Assembly (NCBI GenBank): GCA_002492465.1
Contig: DKYT01000007.1
Location: 27,682-91,681 of the forward strand
DNA length: 64,000 bases
DNA from: Lachnospiraceae bacterium UBA7093
GTDB taxonomy: Bacteria; Bacillota; Clostridia; Lachnospirales; Lachnospiraceae
Direction of reading: 5' to 3'
Shown here: positions 25,523 to 34,942 of the stretch, one piece after another
Layout: each line of letters begins with the position of its first letter
How positions within the stretch are numbered: position 1 is the first letter of the stretch
Notes under the pieces: model-generated
Seen by the model: only the letters and a program-made list of their open reading frames with translations
What the model was told of the DNA's origin: nothing
The model's database searches: none
Made by a program: the position numbers and the translations under genes

Positions 25523-26083
25523 TTAATCCAAAAACTCAACCTCGCCGCTGTCAATGTGGTAAACAGCGCCGCAGACTTTCAGTCTCTCTTCCGGCATACC
25601 AAGATTTTCCTTAATGGAAGCCACGCTTCTTTCCACATTCAAACGGCACGCGCGAAGCTCATCCTTTTCATCTCCGATTGCCTTCAGAATCTCATCGGTT
25701 ATGTACTTAATGTAGCCTTCAGGTGCGCTGGTAATTGCCGCTCCTACTGCACCGCAATGCTCATGTCCTAATACCACTACCAGCTTACACCCCAAATGAT
25801 CTGCAGCATATTCCACACTGCCCAGCTGATGCTTGTCCATTACATTGCCTGCCACACGAATCACAAATAATTCTCCGATTCCCGCCGAAAAGATTCCTTC
25901 AGGAATGACTCTTGAATCCGAACAGGTAACAACAATGGCATAAGGCGACTGTCCATTTTCACAGGTATCCTGCCTGATCTGCTGGGAAATATCGCCCGGA
26001 TTGGTTGCCGCAGTGAGATAGCGCCTGTTTCCTTCTTTCAATTTCTCCAATGCTTCCGCTGCGGATAGATTTTCTTTGTGCAT
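25523..26083 (-). CDS. Beta-class carbonic anhydrase
   Basis: 186 residues; ATG at 26083 with GGAGGAAAAT upstream. The zinc ligands and catalytic dyad are clear: V-T-C-S-D-S-R (Cys, Asp, Arg) and G-H-E-H-C-G (His, Cys). The enzyme interconverts CO2 and bicarbonate in the cytosol. Length and motifs fit the prokaryotic beta-CA family. Its terminator lies just beyond the stop. No functional link to its neighbours is apparent. Confidence 0.96.
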   Translation of the reverse strand: MHKENLSAAEALEKLKEGNRRYLTAATNPGDISQQIRQDTCENGQSPYAIVVTCSDSRVIPEGIFSAGIGELFVIRVAGNVMDKHQLGSVEYAADHLGCKLVVVLGHEHCGAVGAAITSAPEGYIKYITDEILKAIGDEKDELRACRLNVERSVASIKENLGMPEERLKVCGAVYHIDSGEVEFLD

Positions 26084-26195
26084 ATTTTCCTCCGTTTCTG
26101 TCTCTCCGACTCTTTTCTTATATACGAAGTATATCATAGTTCCTACGAAATTTCATCCATTTTCATCTTGAAATTCCTTCTCATGCACCTCAAAG

Positions 26196-26963
26196 TCAAT
26201 ACCCCCATATTTCATAGGCTGTATATTCACGTTCAAAATGGTATCCCAGCTTCTGGGCAAGCGCCACCGACCATTTATTCTGGGCATCCCAGCTGGCATA
26301 CCAGCCTCTCTCCAGACACTCCAGAATCAGCTTTGCCCCGCAGATATAGGCAAGCCCCTGTCTGCGGTACTCCTCCCTGGTATCAATCTCCACCTCTATT
26401 CCCTCCAGATACCCCGAATAGGAACAGGCGCCGGATACTGGCTCGCCATCCTTCAGAATCACAGCCCCCAGTCCATGCTTCCGATACAGCTCATAAGTCT
26501 CATATTGTGCCGTCCAATCCCGGCACCATTCCAGCTTTTTACAACCGTAAAACAGCTCCTCATCCACCATTTTCAGGGAATATCCCTCGGGCAGCCCATC
26601 CACCGCCTGCTGAAGCCTTTCCCGGTCAAAAATGCCCGGCTCCTTTTTGATGGCGTAGCGGGTAACCTTCTTTGCCTTTTCGGGGTAGCAGCTTTCAATC
26701 ATTTCCGCCCATCTTTCATTTTGGGGAACCATAATCACAAAATCCTTTTTGCACTGCTCCGGCTTATATAACGCCAACTCCCTGCTTGGTTTCCCGGCAA
26801 AATAACAAAAATCGCCCAGCAGCGCCATCACGCTTTCCGGATTCTCCCCAGAGTCTCCATAGATCCTTCCCATAACCCCCTGAAGACAGGACCAGATCAG
26901 GGATTCCTGCCAGTTTTCAAACAAATCTGCCGCCTTTTTCATGTTCTTCACTTCATAGATCAT
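26196..26963 (-). CDS. GNAT-family acetyltransferase
   Basis: 255 residues; ATG at 26963 with AGGATAGGA upstream. The C-terminal half has the GNAT core: a substrate strand G-I-E-V-E-I-D-T, then the acetyl-CoA loop R-R-Q-G-L-A (Q/R-x-x-G-x-A) and L-I-L-E-C-L-E-R. The W-Y-A-S-W-D-A-Q-N-K-W-S-V-A-L-A-Q-K-L-G-Y block is typical of the PF12746-type GNAT group in Bacillota. The substrate is unknown. It starts two bases after the ion channel stop. Confidence 0.88.
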   Translation of the reverse strand: MIYEVKNMKKAADLFENWQESLIWSCLQGVMGRIYGDSGENPESVMALLGDFCYFAGKPSRELALYKPEQCKKDFVIMVPQNERWAEMIESCYPEKAKKVTRYAIKKEPGIFDRERLQQAVDGLPEGYSLKMVDEELFYGCKKLEWCRDWTAQYETYELYRKHGLGAVILKDGEPVSGACSYSGYLEGIEVEIDTREEYRRQGLAYICGAKLILECLERGWYASWDAQNKWSVALAQKLGYHFEREYTAYEIWGY

Positions 26964-26965
26964 TC

Positions 26966-27934
26966 CTATCCTCTCCTTTTCCCCTCCGGTTCGCTTTTCT
27001 GATACAACAAAATATCTTCCGCCCTGACCACATTTCCATCGGAGGGAAGCACCACCGCACCATTGCGCACAAAGGCAATTACATCGATGCCATACCTTTC
27101 TTCAATGGTCTGTACTGCCTGCCCTGCAAAAGGTCCCCCTTCCTCTACTGTAACGCTTACGGTTCCCCGGACATTTCCCCCGCCTCTTCCCCGGTTCTGT
27201 ATCCGGGTATACTGCTCCACGAAACCGGCGGAGATAATACCTGTGGGAATTGCCACCGCGCCCACGCCCAAAAAGGAAATGAGAATCGCCATTACTCTTC
27301 CCAATACCGTTACCGGATAAATGTCGCCGTAGCCTACTGTCAGAATCGTGGAGATGCTCCACCACATACCTGAAAAAGCGTTGTTAAACACCTCAGGCTG
27401 AACCTCATGCTCCGCGCTGTACATACACAGGGATGAGGCAAGCATTAACACCAGAATAATAAAGACCGAAGAAATGATTTGATTCCTTTTCTCATACAAA
27501 ACCGAGGTAATCACATGGAAGGAGTCATAATAAGCATTGATTCTGAACAAATGAAAAATTCTTACCACCCGCAGCATCCGAAAGGCAACAAACCCGGACA
27601 GGAAGAAAAAGGGCAAAATCGTAAAAAGATCCACGATCCCGTCAAAGGAAATCAGGAACCCTAACACAGCCCCCTTTTTGCCCCTGTCAGGATAAAGATA
27701 TTCTGCTGTCCAGATCCGCAGCCCATACTCAATGCAAAAAATTGCCACAGTAACAGCTTCTATGGTTTTAAACACCGCCGTGTACTGTTGCAGTTCTTCA
27801 AAGGTTTCCATAAACAAGACCCCAATATTGATCAAAATAACTGCCACTATAAAAATATCAAAGGCTCTGCTTATGAAATCATCTTTCTTCCCAATTTGAA
27901 TAATGTCGAAAATTCTTTTCTTTCTTTTTTCCAT
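26966..27934 (-). CDS. Voltage-gated-type potassium channel
   Basis: 322 residues; ATG at 27934 with GAGGAAGG upstream. Six membrane segments: an S4-like arginine-rich helix (F-R-M-L-R-V-V-R-I-F-H-L-F-R-I), a pore helix with W-W-S-I-S-T and the K+ selectivity filter T-V-G-Y-G-D. The C-terminal cytoplasmic region after about 250 looks like a small TrkA-C-type ligand domain (E-E-R-Y-G-I-D-V-I-A-F-V-R-N-G). It should conduct K+ through the cytoplasmic membrane. Followed by the GNAT gene with a two-base gap. Confidence 0.93.
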   Translation of the reverse strand: MEKRKKRIFDIIQIGKKDDFISRAFDIFIVAVILINIGVLFMETFEELQQYTAVFKTIEAVTVAIFCIEYGLRIWTAEYLYPDRGKKGAVLGFLISFDGIVDLFTILPFFFLSGFVAFRMLRVVRIFHLFRINAYYDSFHVITSVLYEKRNQIISSVFIILVLMLASSLCMYSAEHEVQPEVFNNAFSGMWWSISTILTVGYGDIYPVTVLGRVMAILISFLGVGAVAIPTGIISAGFVEQYTRIQNRGRGGGNVRGTVSVTVEEGGPFAGQAVQTIEERYGIDVIAFVRNGAVVLPSDGNVVRAEDILLYQKSEPEGKRRG

Positions 27935-28146
27935 CTCGCCTTCCTCACATATCACCCCCATTATACAAAAGCGGCGCAAGAATTACTATAAAAATTTGAA
28001 GAAGCCGCCGTCCGCCTGTCAATGTAACCATTCATCCATATATTGACATAAGATACTTCCTCCCATCCTAATAAGCCTCTTCTATTTTGTCGATATATAT
28101 AATGACTTATATAAACAGGAAACGGAGTTCCGGGTGGGTTATCAAT

Positions 28147-28980
28147 ATGAATATGATTTCTGGTGTATCTTCTTCTAATACCAAAAAAAATACTTATAAA
28201 AGCAGTAGCAGCTCTGCGGGTCGTCCCGTGTCCGTATCAAAGCCGCCGGTTAAGAAAACCAAACGTCTTTTTTATAACTTTAAACAGATTTCCGGCATGA
28301 TTCTGCAATCCAAAAAGTCTTCCACCGCAAGGGCAGTGGTGTCCAAAGCGTTTGTCAAGGTTATGACCCTGCGCATGAAGTACCGCTCAGGGGTATATGA
28401 CGACCAGGAGGTAGGGCATGCCCTGATCCACGCGCAGCAGCTTGTCCGGATTGCCAAAAAGAAAATGAAACACCTGATGGAGGAAGAGCGGGCGGATAAA
28501 AATGGCGGTATCTGCGAAGGCGAGCTGGAGGATGAAGCCTTTGCTCTTGACCAGGAAGAATTCTATGATGAGAATGAACCTGAACTGAGCGAGGAAACCG
28601 TTAAAAAGCTGATGCAGGAGCTTCAGCAGCAAATCGAGGAATTAGAACGCGCTATGATGGAAGAAAGCGGGCTGGAAGATTTGTCTGAAGAGCTTATACA
28701 GGCAGGCGGGGATATGGATCCTGCCGATTTAGACCTTTTAAAGAAAAAACATCGTGCCCAGGAACTGCGGGATATTATGGAAGCCGATCTGAAATATTTA
28801 AAAGCAATGTTTGATAAACTGGCAAAAGAAAAGCAGGAAGGTTCTTCGAGTTCTTCCGGCAGTAACGATGGTTCCCGCTGCGAAGGCGTATCCTTAGAAC
28901 TGGGGGGAATGGACGTGCCGGTGGACGCTGCGTCGGTTCCAGCCTCCATAGCAGGTGAAAATCTGGATCTCATGGCATAA
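28147..28980 (+). CDS. Uncharacterised coiled-coil protein
   Basis: 277 residues from the ATG at 28147; the start is uncertain because only GGTGGG is seen upstream and other ATGs are in frame. A Ser/Lys/Thr-rich N-terminus (15 of the first 30 residues are S, K or T) leads to a basic region, then an acidic coiled coil (M-Q-E-L-Q-Q-Q-I-E-E-L-E-R-A-M) over about 135-245. A Ser-rich linker (S-S-S-S-S-G-S) and a hydrophobic tail with M-D-V-P-V follow. No membrane segment, signal peptide or known domain is visible. It has a strong terminator after it and stands alone. No function is proposed. Confidence 0.7.
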   Translation: MNMISGVSSSNTKKNTYKSSSSSAGRPVSVSKPPVKKTKRLFYNFKQISGMILQSKKSSTARAVVSKAFVKVMTLRMKYRSGVYDDQEVGHALIHAQQLVRIAKKKMKHLMEEERADKNGGICEGELEDEAFALDQEEFYDENEPELSEETVKKLMQELQQQIEELERAMMEESGLEDLSEELIQAGGDMDPADLDLLKKKHRAQELRDIMEADLKYLKAMFDKLAKEKQEGSSSSSGSNDGSRCEGVSLELGGMDVPVDAASVPASIAGENLDLMA

Positions 28981-29006
28981 AAATATAAATGTTACATAAA
29001 ATATTG

Positions 29007-29060
29007 CAGGCTGTATCATGAAATAGTAAACAAGGCTCATGACAGCCTGTTCTTTTTGTG
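29007..29060 (+). terminator. Terminator of the coiled-coil gene
   Basis: CAGGCTGT...CATGA pairs with TCATG...ACAGCCTG (29007-29049) and is followed by TTCTTTTTG; it lies directly before the ribosome-binding site of the next kinase gene. Confidence 0.8.
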
Positions 29061-29092
29061 CTAAAATTGCTAAAGGACAGGGGGGATGCTGT

Positions 29093-31144
29093 ATGAGCGA
29101 CATTAATATTAATCACCTATTAATTGAAAACGACGAACTAGCCCATTTTATGGATGAAATGCCCGGTGGCTTTTTCATTTACCGCGCAGATGATTCTGAA
29201 GAAATCCTTTATGCCAACAAGGCATTGCTCCGTATTTTTCAGTGTGATACTCTGGGCGAATTTCGGCAGTTTACCGGAAACTCTTTTAAGGGACTTGTAC
29301 ACCCTGAAGATTTAGACACGGTAGAAGCAAGTATCCGGGAGCAGATCTGCAACAGCCAATATGATCTCGACTACGTAGAGTACCGCATTATCCGCAGGGA
29401 TGGACAGATTCGCTGGATAGAGGATTACGGACATTTCATTCATAACGAGTCTTTCGGAGATTTTTTCTATGTATTTGTAGGAGATGCAACAGAAAAAAGA
29501 AACCTTCTTCTTGCCGAAAGAGCATCCATTAACCGGGAATATCTGCGCCGTCTTGAAGTAATTGAAGGGCTGAGTGTTAATTATGAATCCATCCTTTACA
29601 TAGATCTGGATGCCAATCAAGCCCTGCCCTACCGGCTGAGCGACCGCACCAAAAAACAGTTTCAGCAACGGTTTCAGGTTCGGGACTTTCTCTGGTTTAA
29701 TTCCGATTATATCAACACTTGGGTTCACCCAGATGACCGGGAATTGATTTTCAAAATGACTTCCCCTGAATATATCCGCGAAAAATTATCCTCCTGTCAA
29801 ACCTACTACACAAATTACCGCGTTTGTTTCCATGATAAAGTTCTGTACATGCAGCTGCGTATTGTAAATGTAGGCAGCACGGATCATATTTCTCAGATCG
29901 TTCTTGGACATCGCAGCGTGGATGAAGAAATCCGTCGGGAAATGGAGCAAAAGCAGATTCTTGAAAAGGCTCTTAGCAATGCAAATCTTGCAATCATTGC
30001 TAAGAATTCTTTTCTTGCCAACATGTCCCACGATATGCGTACCCCTTTAAACGCCATCTTTGGCTATACAAATCTGGCTCAAAAAAACTGTCAGGATCCT
30101 TCCCTTCTTCAAGAATACCTTTCTAAAATTGATACCGCCGGGAAACAGCTTTTGGATCTGATCGATAAAGTACTGGAAATCTCATGGCTGGAATCCAACG
30201 ATGTAGAGCTTTCCCTTTCTCCATGTAATTTATGCGCTATGCTAGAGGAACTGCACCACTACCTTACTCCTTTTGCCTCCTCCAAAAACATTGCTTTTTC
30301 TCTACACACCGATAAACTGAACCATCCTGATATTTACGCAGATTCGGACAAGTTAAGACAGATCCTTTTATATATTACCAGTAATGCCATCACCTACACC
30401 AAACCCGGCGGCAACGTCACATTAACCGTTGTTGAGCCGGAAGTTCTTCCAAATGGCTATGCTCTTTATCGGTTTGAAATCAAAGATACCGGCATCGGTA
30501 TGAAACAGGACTTTCTTGCCCACATTTTTGAACCTTTTGAGCGGGAGGAAAACACTACTATCAGCGGCATACACGGTACCGGTCTTGGGCTTACCATCGC
30601 CAAACATCTGGTAGACATGATGGGTGGCTCTATAAAAGTCAGCAGTACGGTCAATAAGGGCAGCACCTTTATTGTCAGTTTGACCCTTCAACTCCAGGAT
30701 ACGGTGTCTGATGCGCCCCAGGCGGCATTGCCGGTTCCGCCTCCCCTGGTCAATCGAAAAATCCTGTTAGTGGAAGACAACGAAATCAACCAGGAGATTG
30801 AGTCAGAAATTCTTCTCTCCCAGGGATTTCAGGTGGATGTAGCTGCCAACGGCAGCATTGCCCTTGAAATGCTGTCCAGCGCACCGCCCGATGAATATGC
30901 CCTGATTCTGATGGATATTCAAATGCCTGTCATGAACGGCTGGCAGACAGCCTCAGCCATTCGGAGCCTGGAGGATCCTGTTCTTTCCCGGATTCCCATT
31001 ATCGCTCTGTCGGCAAACGCTTTTGAAAGCGACAAACGTTCCTCCCTGGAAAGCGGCATGAATGCCCATTTGACGAAACCAATCAATACCTTGCAGCTTT
31101 TAGAAGAAATTTCCAAGGTTCTGGAGGTTCCCGAGATCAAATAA
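29093..31144 (+). CDS. Cytosolic PAS-containing hybrid histidine kinase
   Basis: 683 residues from the ATG at 29093, preceded by GGGGGG. No membrane segment is seen. A PAS domain lies at about 25-140 (G-G-F-F-I-Y-R-A-D, I-R-W-I-E-D-Y-G-H-F) and a second weak PAS-like region at 150-290. HisKA follows with N-M-S-H-D-M-R-T-P-L-N-A near 330, an HATPase with N-A-I-T-Y-T and G-T-G-L-G-L-T-I, and a C-terminal receiver (L-L-V-E-D-N-E-I-N, L-M-D-I-Q-M-P-V-M-N-G). It has no DNA-binding output, so it probably relays phosphate to another regulator. Signal unknown; likely an intracellular cue. Confidence 0.9.
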   Translation: MSDININHLLIENDELAHFMDEMPGGFFIYRADDSEEILYANKALLRIFQCDTLGEFRQFTGNSFKGLVHPEDLDTVEASIREQICNSQYDLDYVEYRIIRRDGQIRWIEDYGHFIHNESFGDFFYVFVGDATEKRNLLLAERASINREYLRRLEVIEGLSVNYESILYIDLDANQALPYRLSDRTKKQFQQRFQVRDFLWFNSDYINTWVHPDDRELIFKMTSPEYIREKLSSCQTYYTNYRVCFHDKVLYMQLRIVNVGSTDHISQIVLGHRSVDEEIRREMEQKQILEKALSNANLAIIAKNSFLANMSHDMRTPLNAIFGYTNLAQKNCQDPSLLQEYLSKIDTAGKQLLDLIDKVLEISWLESNDVELSLSPCNLCAMLEELHHYLTPFASSKNIAFSLHTDKLNHPDIYADSDKLRQILLYITSNAITYTKPGGNVTLTVVEPEVLPNGYALYRFEIKDTGIGMKQDFLAHIFEPFEREENTTISGIHGTGLGLTIAKHLVDMMGGSIKVSSTVNKGSTFIVSLTLQLQDTVSDAPQAALPVPPPLVNRKILLVEDNEINQEIESEILLSQGFQVDVAANGSIALEMLSSAPPDEYALILMDIQMPVMNGWQTASAIRSLEDPVLSRIPIIALSANAFESDKRSSLESGMNAHLTKPINTLQLLEEISKVLEVPEIK

Positions 31145-31220
31145 CGGATGCCAGGCTCTGCCAGCCATCCTTATATTAAACAACGGATGCCGGGCTCTGC
31201 CAGTCATCCTTATGTTAAAT
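31143..31220. repeat. Tandem pair of a 39-bp palindromic repeat (REP-like)
   Basis: Two adjacent 39-base units (31143-31181 and 31182-31220) begin AACGGATGCC and differ at a few bases. Each holds inverted GGATG/CATCC ends and an inner CTGCCAG. A third copy lies at 57193-57231. They begin at the stop codon of the upstream kinase and sit between convergent genes, the usual place for extragenic palindromic repeats. Confidence 0.8.
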
Positions 31221-31225
31221 AAAAT

Positions 31226-31254
31226 GTGCGCGGAATGATTTTTCATCCGCGCAC
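31226..31254 (-). terminator. Terminator at the end of the YcxB-like gene
   Basis: A GTGCGCGGA/TCCGCGCAC stem (31226-31254) overlaps the stop codon at 31243 and is followed on the - strand by ATTTTATTT. Confidence 0.7.
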
Positions 31255-32607
31255 CAGCTTTATATGCGTTGTTTTTGTAAACTTTTCCGCCCATTCTTTC
31301 GTGCAAAAAAATACAATGACTCCCTGCCCTCCATCATCGGCAATATAAAAGTATTTCTCAGATTGGCTTTTCCTGAGAAGACTGTTTAAAATTCCCAGGA
31401 CATCCGAATCGATCCAGTCATAGTACACCTTCATATCCCACTCATATTTCTGTCCTTCCCAGGTGAGACTGACGGTTACCGTTCCACGTCCCCTTTCCCA
31501 GTCCACGTCTCCGATATCTTCCTCTATCTCGCCAATGCCATCCAGCGGACTCCCCTCCGCCAGCGCCAGCATACCTTCCAGCACATAAATGTAATCCGTG
31601 CTCACATCCATGCCTTCAAAATCGAACCAAAACACTTCGCCCGTGCCTTCCACCAAGTTCCCCTCTTCATCTAAATAGCCCCAGGCAAGGTTCATTAAAA
31701 GCTGTAAATAAACATCCTCCGGCTCCGTCACTATTTCAGAAAACATAGGATCTTCTATCGTTTCCTGCAAAGATCTGACCGCTCCCTCCGGAACGGTAAG
31801 CCCTAAGGCGCGCAATACTTCCGTATGATGTTCTATGTAAAAATATGCCTTTTCATCCTCTCCGAAAGATGTACTGTTTCTATATTCTGGCGAATCTGCA
31901 GTTTCCGTCGCTGCCGTAGTTATCGCATCGCCAAGTATCTGTCCGATTATATCTACAGCAGCAACAAATCCACCCAAAAGTGTTGCTGCCAGCATTGCCA
32001 AACAAATACACCATACCGGAATTTTAAAACATTTTCTTTGTTTTACCTGAATCAGCCCTTTTCGCCCGACAAGCTCCTGCATTGCCCATACAGTTTCCCA
32101 ACTGCCAAAACATTCTTTGGGAATCAAAACAGCATCCTTTTTATCCTTTTGAAATACATAAAACGCAAATTCTCCTTCCACCAGCCACCCAAATTTCTCC
32201 CAGGAAAAAGCCTGCGTCAATCCATCAGGCGTACATCTGGATATGCCTTCCTCTGAAAGCGTTACCAGCCATTTTCCTCCCAGTTCCTTTTGAGTCGCCG
32301 CACTTTTCACCTGAATCCTGATCTCTCGTTCCCGATTCCGAAATAGCAGCATCAAAAGGAATACCAGTGGCATAAAAAAAATATAATATCTGAATATTCC
32401 AGTCGTCCAAAACCGCTCCAACACGAACTGAAATACTGCCTCTACAAACACAAAACAAAGCAGTATTCTTATATTAAAAACCCTATTTCTTCCCATTGTA
32501 CGGCTGCATAATGCATCTACAAATCCTTTTCGCAAACGTACCCACTTCTCTTCATCCAGCGTATAGGTAAAGGAAATGGGCAATTTATCCCTTTTGTTTT
32601 CTTCCAT
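31243..32607 (-). CDS. YcxB-like membrane protein
   Basis: 454 residues; ATG at 32607, six bases after AGGGG. Two N-terminal membrane segments (about 44-90) are followed by a YcxB-like domain (about 105-165, L-V-T-L-S-E-E-G-I, F-A-F-Y-V-F, L-I-P-K-E-C-F). Another membrane segment sits at about 195-220. A large acidic C-terminal region of unknown type fills the rest (Y-F-Y-I-E-H-H-T-E-V-L, D-F-E-G-M-D-V-S-T-D-Y). It is the last gene downstream of manA and may be cotranscribed. Function is not known. Confidence 0.72.
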   Translation of the reverse strand: MEENKRDKLPISFTYTLDEEKWVRLRKGFVDALCSRTMGRNRVFNIRILLCFVFVEAVFQFVLERFWTTGIFRYYIFFMPLVFLLMLLFRNREREIRIQVKSAATQKELGGKWLVTLSEEGISRCTPDGLTQAFSWEKFGWLVEGEFAFYVFQKDKKDAVLIPKECFGSWETVWAMQELVGRKGLIQVKQRKCFKIPVWCICLAMLAATLLGGFVAAVDIIGQILGDAITTAATETADSPEYRNSTSFGEDEKAYFYIEHHTEVLRALGLTVPEGAVRSLQETIEDPMFSEIVTEPEDVYLQLLMNLAWGYLDEEGNLVEGTGEVFWFDFEGMDVSTDYIYVLEGMLALAEGSPLDGIGEIEEDIGDVDWERGRGTVTVSLTWEGQKYEWDMKVYYDWIDSDVLGILNSLLRKSQSEKYFYIADDGGQGVIVFFCTKEWAEKFTKTTHIKLVRG

Positions 32608-32625
32608 CCTCATCCCCTGCATCCG

Positions 32626-33630
32626 TCAGCAGCTTACCTGCAAAAGCTGCGCTTTCCCGTGAATCTTCATTGCAACAGAATTTGCCGGTACAAAAATGCA
32701 GTCCCCCTTAAAGAAATGAATTTCCTCATAATCTCCAAAAAAAATGGTGCCGCAGCCGCCGATGCACAACAACGCCTGAAAAGAAATGCCGGTGGTTTGA
32801 AAACTTACCATTTCCCGCAGCCGCTCTGTATTAATCAGCATACGCTCTACTTGAAAATACTTACAGCGGCACAGGAATTCCGTTGCGCAGCCCGGGCTGT
32901 AACGCAGCACCCGCAATCCCTGGCGGGGCGGCGGACTTTCCTTTAAATTCGCCACTGCAAGCGCCTTATCCAGGCAAAGCTCTCTCTTTTGTCCGTTTTT
33001 ATCTATGCGGTCATAGTCATACAGCCTATAGGTTAAATTGGAGCTTTCCTGTATTTCCGCAATCAGCGCCCCTGCGCCGACGGCATGGATGGTACCCGCC
33101 TCTATATAGAAAACATCGTCTTTTCTGATGGGAACCTTCTGGAGGTATTTTTCCACCCTTCCCTGCTGGATTTCCCTGCGCAGGGTCTCGGCGTCTGTAT
33201 CATGGGCAAGCCCATAAACCAATTGGGCATTTCTCGCCGCATCCAGCACATACCAGAATTCCGTTTTTCCCAACGAACCGTTTTCATATTCCATAGCATA
33301 GGCATCATCCGGATGAACCTGCACGGAAAGATCCTTTTTGGCATCAATAAACTTAATGAGGATCGGCAGTTCCCCTCTTGTTCTCGGATGCGACCCCAGA
33401 TAACCGGGATTCTTTTCCAGCACCTCTTTCAAGGTATGCCCCTCATACTCCCCGCTTGCCACCATGCTTGGACCGTCCGGATGGGTAGAACATTCCCAGG
33501 TTTCCGCCAGCGGCTGCATATCAATGCCCTTGGCAAAATCATCATTCAGCCGACTGCCTCCCCATAGATAATCCTTTCCTGCCGGTCTTAGTAAAAAAGG
33601 ATTATTCAAGTGGATATTTTTGTTTGTCAT
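32626..33630 (-). CDS. manA: Mannose-6-phosphate isomerase, class I
   Basis: 334 residues; ATG at 33630 after AGGAG. The class I PMI cupin has K-D-Y-L-W-G-G at the N-terminus and the zinc-site segment Q-V-H-P-D-D-A-Y near 93, with E-F-W-Y and A-G-T-I-H-A-V-G-A-G later. It interconverts mannose 6-phosphate and fructose 6-phosphate with Zn2+. It overlaps the manC gene by 29 bases. Together they make GDP-mannose, which could feed glycan synthesis or scavenge mannose released by the adjacent lyase-rich operon. Confidence 0.95.
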   Translation of the reverse strand: MTNKNIHLNNPFLLRPAGKDYLWGGSRLNDDFAKGIDMQPLAETWECSTHPDGPSMVASGEYEGHTLKEVLEKNPGYLGSHPRTRGELPILIKFIDAKKDLSVQVHPDDAYAMEYENGSLGKTEFWYVLDAARNAQLVYGLAHDTDAETLRREIQQGRVEKYLQKVPIRKDDVFYIEAGTIHAVGAGALIAEIQESSNLTYRLYDYDRIDKNGQKRELCLDKALAVANLKESPPPRQGLRVLRYSPGCATEFLCRCKYFQVERMLINTERLREMVSFQTTGISFQALLCIGGCGTIFFGDYEEIHFFKGDCIFVPANSVAMKIHGKAQLLQVSC

Positions 33631-34915
33631 GGACGCTGATCTCCTTGCCCAACTGAACTTCAATCAATTTTAATTCCGTTTCCGCAATAATGGTGTGACG
33701 GCAGCCTGCCTGCATGGTGATCACATCCCCTGTTGTAACCGCCTGCTCCATACCGTCTACAATGGTATGCCCTTCTCCTGCAATTACCACCCACACCTCG
33801 TCTCTGTTCTTATGGCTGTGGTAATTCATCTGATGACCGGGGTTTAAGGTAACCTTGATGGTCATACTTCCTGCTTCCACATCCAGTACCCGAAAGCTTC
33901 CCCATGATTTCTCGGCAAACATAATCTGCTGGTCGATGCTGTCCACGAAGGGCTTAATATAGCTTGACTGCTCTTTATCGGAAACCAAAATTCCCTCGGG
34001 ACTGGCGGAGATCACCACATCCTGCAGCCCCATTGCAAGCACCGGTACATCCAGTTCGTTGATAATATGAACGTTGCTGCAGTTCTCGTTCATCATCGCC
34101 TCGCCTATGCTGGGTTCTTCCATTGCCTCCGTAAGGGTGTTCCAGGTTCCAAGATCCTTCCACTGCCCCCTAAACCGCATCACCTCAATATGCGGCTCTT
34201 TCTCAACCACCGCATAGTCAAAGCTGATTTTCGTTAAAGTATCGTATTTGGCAAAGAGATCCTGATAATCTGTAAAATCAATCAGTTCATGCGCCTTTTC
34301 CAACACATAATTCAGTTTATAGGCAAACACACCCCCATTCCACAGCGCGCCCTGTGCAATATATGCTTCCGCGGTCTTCGCGTCGGGCTTTTCCTTAAAG
34401 GAAGATACCCGGCTTACATCCTCTCCGCTTTCCGGAATAATATAACCGTACTTCTCACTGGGATAGGTGGGTTCGATCCCCATCAGCACCAAATTTGCCT
34501 TGCTTTCTGCGGCGCGCCTGCTAAGCTCTGTGAGCTTTTCAAAATAATCATCCTCTACATAGGGATCCACCGGGCAAACCACCACCGGCTCTTCCCCGGA
34601 AATCCCCTGCACATCATGCAGGTAAGCACTTACCAGCGCAATTGCCGGAAAGGTATCTCTGCGGCAGGGCTCCACAGAAATCCCCACTTCCCCGCCTAAT
34701 TGATTATGGATCGCCGACACCTGGGTCTTGGAGGTAGCAATGGTCACATGGGCATCCTTGTCCACACTGCGGATCTGACGGTACACCCGCTGCACCATGG
34801 ACTCGTAGGCGCCTTCCTTCGTCTTAAACAACTTAATAAACTGTTTGGAGCGGATATCGTTGGATAAGGGCCACAGCCGCTTTCCTGAACCGCCGGATAA
34901 TAAAACAATGTTCAT
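33602..34915 (-). CDS. manC: Mannose-1-phosphate guanylyltransferase with C-terminal cupin
   Basis: 437 residues. The nucleotidyltransferase signature L-S-G-G-S-G-K-R-L-W-P-L-S-N is at 6-19, with P-V-D-P-Y-V-E and G-I-E-P-T-Y-P-S-E-K-Y-G-Y-I-I. The C-terminal ~110 residues form a cupin (H-S-H-K-N-R-D-E-V-W-V-V) as in bifunctional ManC/AlgA proteins. It makes GDP-mannose from mannose 1-phosphate and GTP. The gap to the RpiR gene is 27 bases, so it may share the transcript. Confidence 0.93.
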   Translation of the reverse strand: MNIVLLSGGSGKRLWPLSNDIRSKQFIKLFKTKEGAYESMVQRVYRQIRSVDKDAHVTIATSKTQVSAIHNQLGGEVGISVEPCRRDTFPAIALVSAYLHDVQGISGEEPVVVCPVDPYVEDDYFEKLTELSRRAAESKANLVLMGIEPTYPSEKYGYIIPESGEDVSRVSSFKEKPDAKTAEAYIAQGALWNGGVFAYKLNYVLEKAHELIDFTDYQDLFAKYDTLTKISFDYAVVEKEPHIEVMRFRGQWKDLGTWNTLTEAMEEPSIGEAMMNENCSNVHIINELDVPVLAMGLQDVVISASPEGILVSDKEQSSYIKPFVDSIDQQIMFAEKSWGSFRVLDVEAGSMTIKVTLNPGHQMNYHSHKNRDEVWVVIAGEGHTIVDGMEQAVTTGDVITMQAGCRHTIIAETELKLIEVQLGKEISVHDKQKYPLE

Positions 34916-34942
34916 CTACATTTCCTGCTTTCTTTGTTCTTT

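Noticed and set aside
31143..31220. Tandem 39-bp units as CRISPR or VNTR
   Set aside because: No spacers, extragenic palindromic structure, and a single copy elsewhere; it fits REP-like repeats.
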